Positions 1 through 7,979 of a stretch of 64,000 nt of DNA are shown here, in pieces. The notes beneath the pieces are model-generated. The model did no database searches. It was not told the origin of the DNA and saw nothing but the letters and a program-made list of their open reading frames with translations. Made by a program: the position numbers and the translations under genes. Each line of letters begins with the position of its first letter. Positions within the stretch are counted from its first letter, which is position 1. Source of the stretch: CAVQXR01 sp963717955 (GTDB lineage Bacteria; Actinomycetota; Thermoleophilia; Gaiellales; Gaiellaceae); NCBI GenBank assembly GCA_963717955.1, contig CAVQXR010000001.1, positions 2,418,001-2,482,000 on the forward strand. The letters run 5' to 3'.

Positions 1-408
1 TTCGCCCGGCTCGGAGGGATGGCCAGGGGGCGTCCGATCCTCGCGACGCTGCTGATCGTGACGGGCGTGATCGCGCTCGCGGTTCCCGGGTCGACGGCGT
101 TCGCAGCCGAGTTCCTCGTCCTCAACGGGATCTTCGACATCGGCTGGGGGTGGGCGGTGCTCGGTGCGATCGCGATCGTGCTCGCCGCCATGTACATCCT
201 TCGCGCGATCTCCGCGACGCTGCACGGCGACCGCGGCACGGCCGTGAACGATCGCCAGCGTGATCTGCGGCCGGCCGAGCTCGGGGCGATCCTGCCGCTC
301 GTCGCCCTGCTGCTCCTGCTGAGCTTCTGGCCAGCCGGCGTCACCGACCACAGCTTCGGCGGGCAGCCGGCCGGCGCGGTGTCGTCGCAGTTCGAGGGAA
401 CCCCTTGA
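1..408 (+). CDS. nuoM: NADH-quinone oxidoreductase subunit M, C-terminal part
   Basis: The reading frame is open from the window edge, so only the last ~135 residues of this membrane subunit of respiratory Complex I are present. Two to three hydrophobic helices are visible (start of the fragment, residues ~50-65 and ~95-110), followed by a short polar tail. NuoM is one of the antiporter-like proton-pumping subunits. The identification rests on this membrane profile and on the immediately following nuoN, whose TTG start overlaps the nuoM TGA (bases 405-408), the usual last two genes of a nuo operon. The internal ATG at base 19 is not the true start. Confidence 0.82.
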   Translation, partial: FARLGGMARGRPILATLLIVTGVIALAVPGSTAFAAEFLVLNGIFDIGWGWAVLGAIAIVLAAMYILRAISATLHGDRGTAVNDRQRDLRPAELGAILPLVALLLLLSFWPAGVTDHSFGGQPAGAVSSQFEGTP

Positions 409-1880
409 TCGTCGACACCCCGAGCATCGACTGGGCCGGCCTCTCCCCCTACCTCGCGATCCTGGCCGGGATGGCCGCGCTCCTGCTCGTCTCGCCGTTC
501 CTGCCGAGATCGCGCCGCAACGCGTTCGGGGCGATCGTCGCCGGGCTCACGCTCGCCGGAGCCGCGGCCGCGGCGGTCGTGCTGTTCACGCTAGACGACA
601 CGGGCAGCGGCCTCGTCGCCGACGCGCTGCGGCGGGATCGGCTCTCGGACTTCGCACACGTGCTCCTCTTCCTCTCGGGCGCCCTCGCCGTGCTCATCGG
701 CTTTCGCGAGCGTGACGACGACGAACGGCGGGCCGAGTACTACCTCCTGCTCCTGTCGGCGGTCGGCGGGATGGCGCTGTTCGTCGCCTCGAACGACCTG
801 ATCTCGCTGTTCCTCGGGCTCGAGTGGTTCTCGATCTCGCTCTATGTGCTCTGTGCGCTGACGATCGACCGGACCGCCGCGCTCGAGTCGGGGCTGAAGT
901 ACCTGATCGCCGGAAGCTTCAGCTCCGCGCTGCTCCTCTTCGGGTCGGCGCTCGTCTACGGAGCGACGCAGGCGGTCGGCTTCGCGGAGATCGCTGCGGG
1001 CGCCGGCGACGCCGACAGGACGCTGCTCGTCGCGGGCCTGGCGTTGATCCTCGTGGGCCTCGGCTTCAAGATCTCCGCCGCGCCCTTCCACCAGTGGGCG
1101 CCGGACGTCTACCAGGGAGCGCCGACCCCGGTCACGGCCCTGATGGCGAGCGCCACGAAGATCGCCGCGGCGGTCCTCACGCTCCGGGTGCTCACGACGG
1201 CGTTCCCGGAGGACGCGGAGCTCTGGACGATCCTCCTCGGGGTGCTGGCCGCGGCGTCGCTCGCCTGGGGCAACCTCGCCGCCCTCGCCCAGCAGGATGC
1301 AAAGCGGCTCCTCGCCTACTCGAGCATCTCGCACGCCGGCTTTCTGCTGATGCCGATCGCGGCGGGGAACGAGCTCGGCGGCCGGGCGCTCCTCTACTAC
1401 CTGATCCCGTACGCCGCACTCTCGGTCGCGGCATTCGCCGTCGTCACCGCCCGCGAGCGAGAGCTGAACCGACCCGTCACGCTGGAGGGCCTCGCCGGCC
1501 TCGGCTGGGAGCGGCCGTACCACGGGGCCGCGCTCGCGATCGCGATGCTCGGCTTCATCGGGCTCCCGCCGATGGGGCTCTTCCTCGGAAAGCTCTACGT
1601 CTTCGGAGCACTGTACGAGCGCGGCTGGATCTGGCTGATGGTGCTCGGCGCCGTGTTCACCGCCGTCTCCGTCTACTACTACCTCAACGTCGTGCGGATG
1701 GTCTACGCGCGCGGGGTGCAGCTCGCCGCGGTCGCTGCCGGCGGCTCGCCGCCGAGGGACACGGCGCTCGACGTGGCGATCGCGCTCGCGCTCGTGGTCG
1801 GAGTCGGCTCGTTCTTCGCGATCGACAAGCTGATGGGCCTCGCCGGCGACGCGGTCTCGTTCCTCCCCTTCCCCTACTGA
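405..1880 (+). CDS. nuoN: NADH-quinone oxidoreductase subunit N
   Basis: This 491-residue polytopic membrane protein is the NuoN antiporter-like subunit of Complex I, which takes part in proton translocation coupled to quinone reduction. About 13-14 hydrophobic segments span the length. The proton-antiporter core is visible: a GLKYLIAGSF helix near residue 165, AAPFHQWAPDVYQGAPTPV near 225, and DAKRLLAYSSISHAGF near 300. These carry the lysine and histidine positions expected for the proton path. The TTG start overlaps the nuoM stop by 4 nt, indicating translational coupling. Length matches the family. It is the last gene of the nuo operon here, since the next gene has its own -10 element. 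Confidence 0.95.
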   Translation: MIVDTPSIDWAGLSPYLAILAGMAALLLVSPFLPRSRRNAFGAIVAGLTLAGAAAAAVVLFTLDDTGSGLVADALRRDRLSDFAHVLLFLSGALAVLIGFRERDDDERRAEYYLLLLSAVGGMALFVASNDLISLFLGLEWFSISLYVLCALTIDRTAALESGLKYLIAGSFSSALLLFGSALVYGATQAVGFAEIAAGAGDADRTLLVAGLALILVGLGFKISAAPFHQWAPDVYQGAPTPVTALMASATKIAAAVLTLRVLTTAFPEDAELWTILLGVLAAASLAWGNLAALAQQDAKRLLAYSSISHAGFLLMPIAAGNELGGRALLYYLIPYAALSVAAFAVVTARERELNRPVTLEGLAGLGWERPYHGAALAIAMLGFIGLPPMGLFLGKLYVFGALYERGWIWLMVLGAVFTAVSVYYYLNVVRMVYARGVQLAAVAAGGSPPRDTALDVAIALALVVGVGSFFAIDKLMGLAGDAVSFLPFPY

Positions 1881-1910
1881 CGTGGCGCCCGGGCGGGCGC
1901 GCACGCTCGT

Positions 1911-1916
1911 TAGGCT
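1911..1916 (+). promoter_or_regulatory. TAnnnT -10 element (TAGGCT)
   Basis: TAGGCT lies 6 nt before the GTG at 1923 and there is no Shine-Dalgarno sequence between. This spacing predicts a leaderless transcript. Confidence 0.45.
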
Positions 1917-1922
1917 GTTGCG

Positions 1923-2546
1923 GTGTTCTACCGGCCCGGCGACGATCACGACCTCCGCGGCGACCCGTTCAACCAGCTCGTCGTCCCGCGGCCGATCGGC
2001 TGGATCTCGACGACCGGGGCGGGCGGGGCGGTCAACCTTGCGCCGTTCTCGTTCTTCAACGCCGTCGCCTACGTGCCGCCGCAGGTGATGTTCGCGACCA
2101 CGGGGCCGCACAGCCTGGGCGGGCCGAAGGACTCCCTGCGCAACATCCGCGAGACGGGCGAGTTCGTGTTCAACCTCGCGACCTGGGAGCTGCGCGCGGC
2201 GGTGAACCTCTCGAGCACGCCGGCGCCGCCGGGGATCGACGAGTTCGAGGTGGCGGGACTGACCAAGGCGGCCGCCCGGTTCGTCCGCCCTCCGCTCGTC
2301 GCCGAGAGCCCCGTGCACCTCGAATGCCGGCTGGTCACGACCGTAGAGCTTCCGACGCCCGACCCGGGCAACCCGAACACCGTCGTCTTCGGCGAGGTCG
2401 TCGGCGTCCACATCGCCGACGAGGCGATCGTCGAGCGAAGCGTGGACGTGCTCAGGCTCGACCCGATCGCCCGCCTCGGCTACAACCAGTACACGCGCGT
2501 CACCGAGGTGTTCACGATGACCCGGCCCGGCTGGCCGGTGGAGTAG
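1923..2546 (+). CDS. Flavin reductase-like (FMN-binding split barrel) protein
   Basis: A 207-residue protein of the flavoredoxin / flavin reductase-like family, expected to bind FMN in a split beta-barrel and to act as an oxidoreductase in the cytosol. The N-terminal block with VVPRPIGWIST followed by NLAPFSFFNAVAYVPPQVMF (residues ~20-60) is the family signature, and VFGEVVGVHI near residue 160 is the conserved late strand. The exact substrate cannot be told. The GTG start at 1923 is supported by the adjacent TAGGCT. It is followed 25 nt later by a UPF0173 hydrolase on the same strand. Confidence 0.8.
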   Translation: MFYRPGDDHDLRGDPFNQLVVPRPIGWISTTGAGGAVNLAPFSFFNAVAYVPPQVMFATTGPHSLGGPKDSLRNIRETGEFVFNLATWELRAAVNLSSTPAPPGIDEFEVAGLTKAAARFVRPPLVAESPVHLECRLVTTVELPTPDPGNPNTVVFGEVVGVHIADEAIVERSVDVLRLDPIARLGYNQYTRVTEVFTMTRPGWPVE

Positions 2547-2571
2547 GAAACCGCAAACGGAGGAGCATGGC

Positions 2572-3264
2572 ATGGCGAACGCGACGCTCACCTGGCTCGG
2601 GCACGCGTCGTTCCGGGTGGACACGCCGGGCGGCAGGCGGATCTACGTCGATCCCTGGCTCGAGAACCCGAAATGCCCGGACAGCGAGAAGACCCCCGAT
2701 CGCGTCGACGTCGTCGCAGTCACGCACGCGCATTTCGACCACATCGCCGACGCCGTCGCGCTCGGCAAGCGCTTCGGGGCGCCGCTCGTGGCGATCGTGG
2801 AGCTGGCCGGCTGGCTGGAGCAGCAGGGCTACCCGAACGGCTCGGCCGGGGGGATGAACAAGGGCGGCACGCAGGAGGTCGCCGGCGTCCGGTTCACGAT
2901 GACCCAGGCCTTCCATTCGAGCTCGACCCCTGACGGCCAGTACGCCGGCGAGCCCTCGGGATATGTGATCGAGCTCGAGAACGGGCTGAGCCTCTACGCG
3001 GCAGGCGACACGTGTGTGTTCGGCGACATGCAGCTGATCGGCCGGATCTACCGTCCCGACGTCGCGATCCTGCCGATCGGCGACTGGTACACGATGGGGC
3101 CTCGCCAGGCCGCCGCCGCGCTCGAGCTTCTCGGCTGCAGCCGTTGCATCCCCTGCCACTACGGGACGTTCCCGCTCCTGACGGGCACCCCCGCACAGCT
3201 GCGAGAGCTGGCGCCGGACGTCGAGATCATCGCACCCGCGCCGGGCGAGACGGTCGAGCTGTGA
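2572..3264 (+). CDS. UPF0173 metal-dependent hydrolase (metallo-beta-lactamase fold)
   Basis: A 230-residue metallo-beta-lactamase-fold hydrolase of the UPF0173/UlaG-like type. The metal site is visible: GHASF near residue 10, THAHFDH near 58-64 (HxHxDH), a histidine in QAFHSS near 112, AGDT near 143 and CHYGTF near 203. Length fits the family (~225-240). The physiological substrate is not known for this family. A good ribosome-binding site (GGAGGAG) stands 8-10 nt before the ATG, so this gene is not leaderless. The next gene begins 4 nt after its stop, suggesting a shared transcript with the DUF1028 gene. Confidence 0.85.
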   Translation: MANATLTWLGHASFRVDTPGGRRIYVDPWLENPKCPDSEKTPDRVDVVAVTHAHFDHIADAVALGKRFGAPLVAIVELAGWLEQQGYPNGSAGGMNKGGTQEVAGVRFTMTQAFHSSSTPDGQYAGEPSGYVIELENGLSLYAAGDTCVFGDMQLIGRIYRPDVAILPIGDWYTMGPRQAAAALELLGCSRCIPCHYGTFPLLTGTPAQLRELAPDVEIIAPAPGETVEL

Positions 3265-3268
3265 GGTC

Positions 3269-4093
3269 GTGACCTACTCGCTCGTCGCCTGCGACCTCGA
3301 CCGGGGCGAATGGGGCGTCGGCGTGCAGTCGAAGTTCCTCGCCGTCGGCTCGCTCGTGACCTGGGCGGAGCCCGGTGTCGGCGCGGTCGCGACGCAGGCG
3401 AGGGCGAAGGTCAGCTACGGGCCGGACGGGCTCGCGCTGCTGCGCTCCGGGACGCCCGCAGCCGAGGTCGTCGCGCGGCTCACGGCCGCCGACGACGGTC
3501 GTGATCACCGCCAGCTCGGCATCGTCGACGGTGCCGGCCGTGCGGCCTCCTGGACGGGCACCGCGTGCCTCGACTGGGCCGGTGGCGTGACCGGACCGGA
3601 GTATACGGCCCAGGGCAACATCCTCGTCTCGGCCGACACCGTCGCGGCCCTCGCGGCGACCTTCGCGCGGTCGGCCGGGCGCCCGCTCGCCGAACGCCTG
3701 ATCGCGGCGCTCGCCGCTGCCCAGGCCGCCGGTGGGGACCGGCGCGGACAGCAGTCGGCCGCGCTGTACGTCGTCAAGGCCGGCGCGGGGTACGACGGCT
3801 CGGACGTCCTCGTCGATCTCCGGGTCGACGACCATCCGATGCCGATTGCCGAGCTCGACCGCCTCTACGGGCTCCACCGGCTCTACTTCGGCGAGATCCC
3901 CGAAGAGGAGTGGGTCGAGGTCGACGACGGCCTCGCTCGCGAGCTCGCGCAACGGCTCGCGCTGCTCGGCCACGCAAGCGGCGACCTGGGGGCGGATCTC
4001 GACGCCTGGGCCGGGATCGAGAATCTCGAGGAGCGCGTTCGCGGGATCGAGCGCATCGACCCGATCGTGCTCGAGGTCCTGCGCGGAAGCTGA
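3269..4093 (+). CDS. DUF1028 family protein (Ntn-hydrolase-like)
   Basis: A 274-residue protein opening with TYSLVACDLDRGEWGVGVQS, the typical N-terminus of DUF1028 proteins, which have an Ntn-hydrolase-like fold and no firmly assigned reaction. The first ~210 residues make the family domain (ATQARAKVSYGPDGL and VTGPEYTAQGN are conserved blocks). The last ~70 residues resemble the putative peptidoglycan-binding tail seen in longer members. A GTG start at 3269 lies 4 nt after the previous stop. Its end faces the convergent alkD-like gene with only 2 nt between. Confidence 0.8.
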   Translation: MTYSLVACDLDRGEWGVGVQSKFLAVGSLVTWAEPGVGAVATQARAKVSYGPDGLALLRSGTPAAEVVARLTAADDGRDHRQLGIVDGAGRAASWTGTACLDWAGGVTGPEYTAQGNILVSADTVAALAATFARSAGRPLAERLIAALAAAQAAGGDRRGQQSAALYVVKAGAGYDGSDVLVDLRVDDHPMPIAELDRLYGLHRLYFGEIPEEEWVEVDDGLARELAQRLALLGHASGDLGADLDAWAGIENLEERVRGIERIDPIVLEVLRGS

Positions 4094-4095
4094 CC

Positions 4096-4821
4096 TCAGG
4101 CCGTTCCCGGGATCGGGGCCCGGCGCTGCCCGTGTTTCGCGGTCTCGCGGCGAGCCCATATCTTCTCGATGTACGGGCCGGCGTCGGGTGTCCTGCACCC
4201 CGTCTCCCCGTGGTCGACCTTCACCGTCCCGATCCGCCTCGCCGCCGCGAGCGCCCGTTCGCGGAGCGCCTCGTTCCTGGCGCCGATCGTGATCAGCGCA
4301 GCGTTCATGGCGTCCCGGGTGCGGTTCTGCGCCGTGTGGATGCCGGCCTCGATCGCGTCGAGCCGCTCCTCGAAGTAGTTGTCCGGGAGCTCCGCGTCAG
4401 CGGTCGCGATATCCCCTACCGCGAGCCAGCCCGCCCGGCCGATCCACTCGTCCGTCGACAGGCGCCAGCGCTCGGCCGTGTCGCGGGCGAATCGCGACTT
4501 CGACACCACCTCGTGGATGTAGGAGTCCACGAGCACGTAGTAGGAGAGCCCCTTCAGCCAGGCGTCGAGCTTTCGCCGACCGAAGCTCGACGGGTCGGCG
4601 ATCATGGTAGACAGCAGGCGCGCGTCCGTGTTCGCGGTCGACCAGAGCTCGTCCGCGAGCTGCTGATCCCTCCCGAGACGCCTGGCGAGGGCCCGCAGGT
4701 TCGCGAAGCTCACCCCGAAGAGCGGCTCGGCCGCGCCGTGCCGGCGGTAGACCTTCCGGTTCTGCGCGGTGCCGCTCCGCTCGAGCTCGGCCATGACTTC
4801 GGCAGCCGTCACGAGCCGCAC
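4096..4821 (-). CDS. AlkD-like DNA alkylation repair protein
   Basis: A 241-residue all-helical protein matching the AlkD / DNA alkylation repair (HEAT-like repeat) family. Members of this family remove alkylated bases as DNA glycosylases, but many relatives are uncharacterised. Supporting blocks are FGVSFANLRALARRLGRDQQLADELW (residues ~35-60) and the helices with KGLSYYVLVDSYIHEVV and RWRLSTDEWIGRAGW. The ORF starts with GTG at 4821. It lies directly after a short Ldh_2-like gene and Mrp on the same strand, so the three may be cotranscribed. Confidence 0.72.
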   Translation of the reverse strand: MRLVTAAEVMAELERSGTAQNRKVYRRHGAAEPLFGVSFANLRALARRLGRDQQLADELWSTANTDARLLSTMIADPSSFGRRKLDAWLKGLSYYVLVDSYIHEVVSKSRFARDTAERWRLSTDEWIGRAGWLAVGDIATADAELPDNYFEERLDAIEAGIHTAQNRTRDAMNAALITIGARNEALRERALAAARRIGTVKVDHGETGCRTPDAGPYIEKIWARRETAKHGQRRAPIPGTA

Positions 4822-4827
4822 GATACG

Positions 4828-5084
4828 TCAGCGGTCGCCCGGGAGGTGTCTGCTCTCCGCGAGCTCGCGGAAGGCGGGGACCGGGTCGGCGCCCGGCCGT
4901 GCGCGACCCTGGCCGGGCGGGCGGCCGGATCGAACGCGGAGAGCGTGTCGAGCCAGGCGATGCGGGAGAGCCCGTGGCTCTGCCGGCCGCGTCGCTCGGC
5001 CTCGAGGAAGTGCTCACGAGGGACGCACGAGTCGTCGTCCGAGAACCCGAGCGCCTGCAGGCGCTCGAGCGCGCCCGCCTTCAT
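4828..5084 (-). CDS. Short Ldh_2-like (malate/lactate dehydrogenase N-terminus) protein, frame broken
   Basis: An ATG at 5084 follows the mrp stop by one base. The first ~60 codons read as the helical N-terminus of the Ldh_2 dehydrogenase family (LEAERRGRQSHGLSRIAWLD is the recognisable stretch). Near 4887-4890 the reading shifts: restoring one base gives a continuous frame of about 85 codons ending with PAFRELAESRHLPGDR and TGA at 4828, 7 nt before the alkD GTG. Codon use stays typical in both parts. The NAD-binding body (~250 residues) is absent, so it is either a remnant or a small protein built from this domain. No function is assigned. Confidence 0.45.
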
Positions 5085-5085
5085 C

Positions 5086-6198
5086 TCAGGCCTGGACGAG
5101 CGGCAGCGCCTTCGTGATGCCGATCCCGACCTCGCGCCGCGTGGCGGCGATCGCCTCGGCGATCCCGGCGATCGCCTTCGAGCTCTCCGCCCCGGGGTCG
5201 CGAAAGACGATCGGGTTCCCCTCGTCTGCCGCCTCGCGCAGCGCCGGGTCGAGCGGGACGTGGCCGAGGAACGGCGCTCCGATCTGCCGCGCCAGCGCCT
5301 CGCCTCCACCGGATCCGAAGATCGCTTCGCCGCTGCCGACGAGGTAGGACATGTTCTCGATCACGCCGACGAGCCGCATGTTCGTCTTGCGTGCCATCTC
5401 CGCGGCGCGAACGGCGACTTCCTGCGCTGCCCGCTGGGGCGTGGTGACGACGACGACCTCGGCCCGCGGGAGCAGCTGCCCGAGCGAGATCGACACGTCG
5501 CCGGTGCCCGGCGGCATGTCGACGATCAGCCAGTCGAGCTCGCCCCAGTGGACGTCCGAGAGGAACTGCTCGAGCGCGCGGTGGAGCATCGGTCCGCGCC
5601 ACATGATCGGCGAGTTGCCGTCGACGAAGAAGCCGATCGAGATCACCTTCATGTCGCCGCGAACGGGCGGGACGATCATCTGCTCCTCACCCTCCCCGAC
5701 CGCGACCGGGCGCTGGTCGATCCCGAGCATGCCCGGGATCGAGTAGCCGTACACGTCCGCGTCGAGGATCCCGACGCGATGGCCGCGCTGCGATAGCGCG
5801 GCCGCGAGGTTCACGGTGATCGACGACTTCCCCACCCCGCCCTTGCCGCTGCAGACCGCAATCACCCGCGTGCCCGCGTCGACGGAGACGCCCTTCGTGC
5901 GCTCCGTGACACCGCCCCGAAGCCTGGCGGTGAGCCGTGACTTCTCCTCGGGCGTCATGACACCGAACGCGAGGGAGACGCGGTCCACGCCCTCGAGCCC
6001 GCCGATCTCGCGCTGGACCTGATCCTCGAAGTCCTGCCGCAGGGGGCAGCCCGGGACGGTCAGGGTGATCGTGAACGCGACGTCGCCCCCGGCGATCTCC
6101 AGGTCCTTCACCATCTCGAGCTCGATCACCGAGCGCCGCAGCTCGGGGTCGATCACCTTCTCGAGCGCTTTGAGCACCTCGTCGCGGGCAGGGGCCAC
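5086..6198 (-). CDS. mrp: Mrp/ApbC-family iron-sulfur cluster carrier ATPase
   Basis: A 370-residue Mrp/NBP35-type P-loop ATPase thought to carry and deliver Fe-S clusters in the cytosol. Residues 1-95 form the MIP18/DUF59-type domain (VIDPELRRSVIELEMV, VPGCPLR). The deviant Walker A KGGVGKSS is near residue 120, and DMPPGTGD near 230 is the family signature. The family's usual CxxC pair after ENMSYL is missing: the sequence there runs VGSGEAIFGSGGG with no cysteine. The GTG start at 6198 has a TAGCCT element 6 nt upstream. Confidence 0.9.
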   Translation of the reverse strand: MAPARDEVLKALEKVIDPELRRSVIELEMVKDLEIAGGDVAFTITLTVPGCPLRQDFEDQVQREIGGLEGVDRVSLAFGVMTPEEKSRLTARLRGGVTERTKGVSVDAGTRVIAVCSGKGGVGKSSITVNLAAALSQRGHRVGILDADVYGYSIPGMLGIDQRPVAVGEGEEQMIVPPVRGDMKVISIGFFVDGNSPIMWRGPMLHRALEQFLSDVHWGELDWLIVDMPPGTGDVSISLGQLLPRAEVVVVTTPQRAAQEVAVRAAEMARKTNMRLVGVIENMSYLVGSGEAIFGSGGGEALARQIGAPFLGHVPLDPALREAADEGNPIVFRDPGAESSKAIAGIAEAIAATRREVGIGITKALPLVQA

Positions 6199-6204
6199 GT
6201 GATC

Positions 6205-6210
6205 AGGCTA
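6205..6210 (-). promoter_or_regulatory. TAnnnT -10 element (TAGCCT) for mrp
   Basis: On the minus strand TAGCCT ends 6 nt before the GTG at 6198 without a Shine-Dalgarno motif between, consistent with a leaderless transcript. Confidence 0.45.
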
Positions 6211-6400
6211 CCAGCACGGATGCGGGCAACTACCAGCCCGTGTAAGGGTTCTCCCTCCCGCCGGCTCCGTAGTTGTCCGGCGGGATTTCGGTGAGGCCCC
6301 CGATGAAGCGCCGCCACCGATCTGCGACGTTGCGCCTACAACTACCGGAAATGCCCACCGATCATCTCAGTGCAGCAGCAGTTGGAGGGAGGACGGTTCG

Positions 6401-7105
6401 ATGAGAAGGGTGTTCGAGTTCGGCGGCTATGCCGCAGCGGTGGTGCTCATCGCGTTCGGCATCGCCGCGCTCGTGATCGGCATCAACGGACGGAGCGAGG
6501 TCAGCGACAACCTGAAGCGAGAGCAGATCTACGGCGGAAGCGACATGTTCCGCGACGGGCCGGGATCGATCGACGAAGCCGTCGCCGAGGCCGGTCTCGA
6601 CCCCGCGGCCGTCAACCTGCCCGACTGCGCGGTCTACGATCCCGAGAAGGCGGCCGCTGACCCCGAGTACAAGGGTGAGCCGATCGACGATGGTTCGAGC
6701 GCGAAGTGCTTCGCCGCCTACATGCGGATCCACGCGCTCGAGTCGAGCGGCGGCCTCACCTATTCCCAGATGGGCCGGTTCCTGGCCGCGGACGATCCGG
6801 AGAACCCGGCGGGTACCAGCGACCCGGAGGCAGCCCTGACCGACGAGTCGGGCGGCCCGGTCCCGAACGGCGCCCGGAACACCTGGGTGACCGAGACGGC
6901 GCTCGCGACGGCCCTGAACATGGCGTTCTTCGCCGAGCAGGTGTCGAACTTCGGCATGGTGGTGGCGATCGCGCTGATCCTGGCCGGCATCGGCTTCGCG
7001 CTCCTCGCGTTCGCCGCCTTCCACAAGCCGTTCCACCGGTCGAGGGGTGATGAGGCACCGACTGATGCCCCGCCGCCTGCTCCGCCATCGGAGCCGGCGA
7101 CCTGA
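6401..7105 (+). CDS. Hypothetical membrane protein with two transmembrane helices
   Basis: A 234-residue protein I do not recognise. One hydrophobic helix lies at residues ~8-29 and a second at ~183-208. Between them is a ~150-residue polar, acidic segment with two cysteines (LPDCAVYD and SSAKCFAAY) that could form one disulfide if outside the cell. The C-terminus is a short basic then proline-rich tail (DAPPPAPPSEP). A strong ribosome-binding site (GGAGGGAGG) precedes the ATG. The ~200 bp upstream, divergent from mrp, must hold its promoter. A GC-rich hairpin follows its stop. Confidence 0.7.
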   Translation: MRRVFEFGGYAAAVVLIAFGIAALVIGINGRSEVSDNLKREQIYGGSDMFRDGPGSIDEAVAEAGLDPAAVNLPDCAVYDPEKAAADPEYKGEPIDDGSSAKCFAAYMRIHALESSGGLTYSQMGRFLAADDPENPAGTSDPEAALTDESGGPVPNGARNTWVTETALATALNMAFFAEQVSNFGMVVAIALILAGIGFALLAFAAFHKPFHRSRGDEAPTDAPPPAPPSEPAT

Positions 7106-7131
7106 CGTAGCCGAAAAACGAGCTCTGCCCC

Positions 7132-7155
7132 GGGGCGCTCCGCGAGGAGCGCCCC
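7132..7155. terminator. Bidirectional GC-rich hairpin between convergent genes
   Basis: A perfect 10-bp stem (GGGGCGCTCC ... GGAGCGCCCC) with a GCGA tetraloop sits between the ends of the convergent genes at 7105 and 7170. A short A run (7114-7118) precedes it, giving a weak U tract only for the minus strand. Confidence 0.7.
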
Positions 7156-7169
7156 GGTCGTTCGGGGAG

Positions 7170-7979
7170 CTACTCGCCGAGCGCCTCGGCCAGGCGCGCG
7201 CACAGCTCGGGCGTGCGGGCGGCGACGACCCGGGAATGGCTCCCCACGTCGAGCGGCGCGGCGAGGAACGACCGCAGCGCGGGCAGGTCGATCGCGAGCC
7301 CCTGCTCACGCAGCAGCAACTGCCCGGCCGCGATGTCGACGCTGCGGATGGGCTTGAGCGAGACCACGGCGTCGACGCGACCGGCCGCGAGATGGCACAG
7401 GGAGAGCGCCAGCGAGCCCATGATCCGCAGGCGCGGCGCGAGCTCGAGGAAGGCCCCCGCCTTCGAGGCCACGAAGTGCGTCATCGTCGCCTCGAAGGAG
7501 AGGAGCTCGATCGGATCCTTCGGCCCGGGGCCCGGGATCGCCTCGCCGTTCAGGCGGCCGCCGCGGCCGCGCTCCACGGTCCACTCCTCGCCGGTCCCGA
7601 GGTCGCGCACGTAGCCGAACGCGACGTCGCCCATCGTCGGCCCCTCGGCGACGGCGATCGAGAGGGAGAAGTACGGGATCCCGCGCTTGGCGTTGACGCT
7701 GCCGTCGATCGGGTCGACGACCACGTGGAGGGTCGGCGCCGAGCCGAATCGCCGCTGCCCGAGCTCCTCCGACACGAGGACGAAGTCGGCGCCGGTCGCA
7801 TGCAGCGCCTCCAGGTGCGTCACGACGGCGGCTTCCGCCGCGGCGTCGATCGCGGTCGTATCGTCCCCGCCCTCGCCCGTTCCGACCCGCGGCTCCCGCT
7901 CGAGGCGGGTGGGCAGCTCCGCGAGCGCCCGCTCGATGTCCGAGACCGCGCGCCGGCAGAGCTCGAGCCAGGGGGTCAT
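7170..7979 (-). CDS. Inositol monophosphatase family protein
   Basis: A 269-residue member of the Mg2+-dependent IMPase/FBPase-like phosphatase family. Metal and substrate motifs are present: GGDDTTAIDAAAE near residue 37, VSEELG near 68, DPIDGS near 88-93, and SVDIAAGQLLLREQG near 217. Substrate (inositol phosphate, fructose bisphosphate or NAD(P)-type phosphates) cannot be told from sequence. The start overlaps the stop of the upstream DUF1015 gene (ATGA, 7976-7979), so the two form an operon. Confidence 0.85.
   Translation of the reverse strand: MTPWLELCRRAVSDIERALAELPTRLEREPRVGTGEGGDDTTAIDAAAEAAVVTHLEALHATGADFVLVSEELGQRRFGSAPTLHVVVDPIDGSVNAKRGIPYFSLSIAVAEGPTMGDVAFGYVRDLGTGEEWTVERGRGGRLNGEAIPGPGPKDPIELLSFEATMTHFVASKAGAFLELAPRLRIMGSLALSLCHLAAGRVDAVVSLKPIRSVDIAAGQLLLREQGLAIDLPALRSFLAAPLDVGSHSRVVAARTPELCARLAEALGE

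Noticed and set aside
591..2857. Two 677-codon frames, one on each strand, over nuoN and the flavin reductase gene
   Set aside because: Composition is typical of antisense and alternate-frame shadows; the nuoN and flavin reductase frames have clear family motifs.
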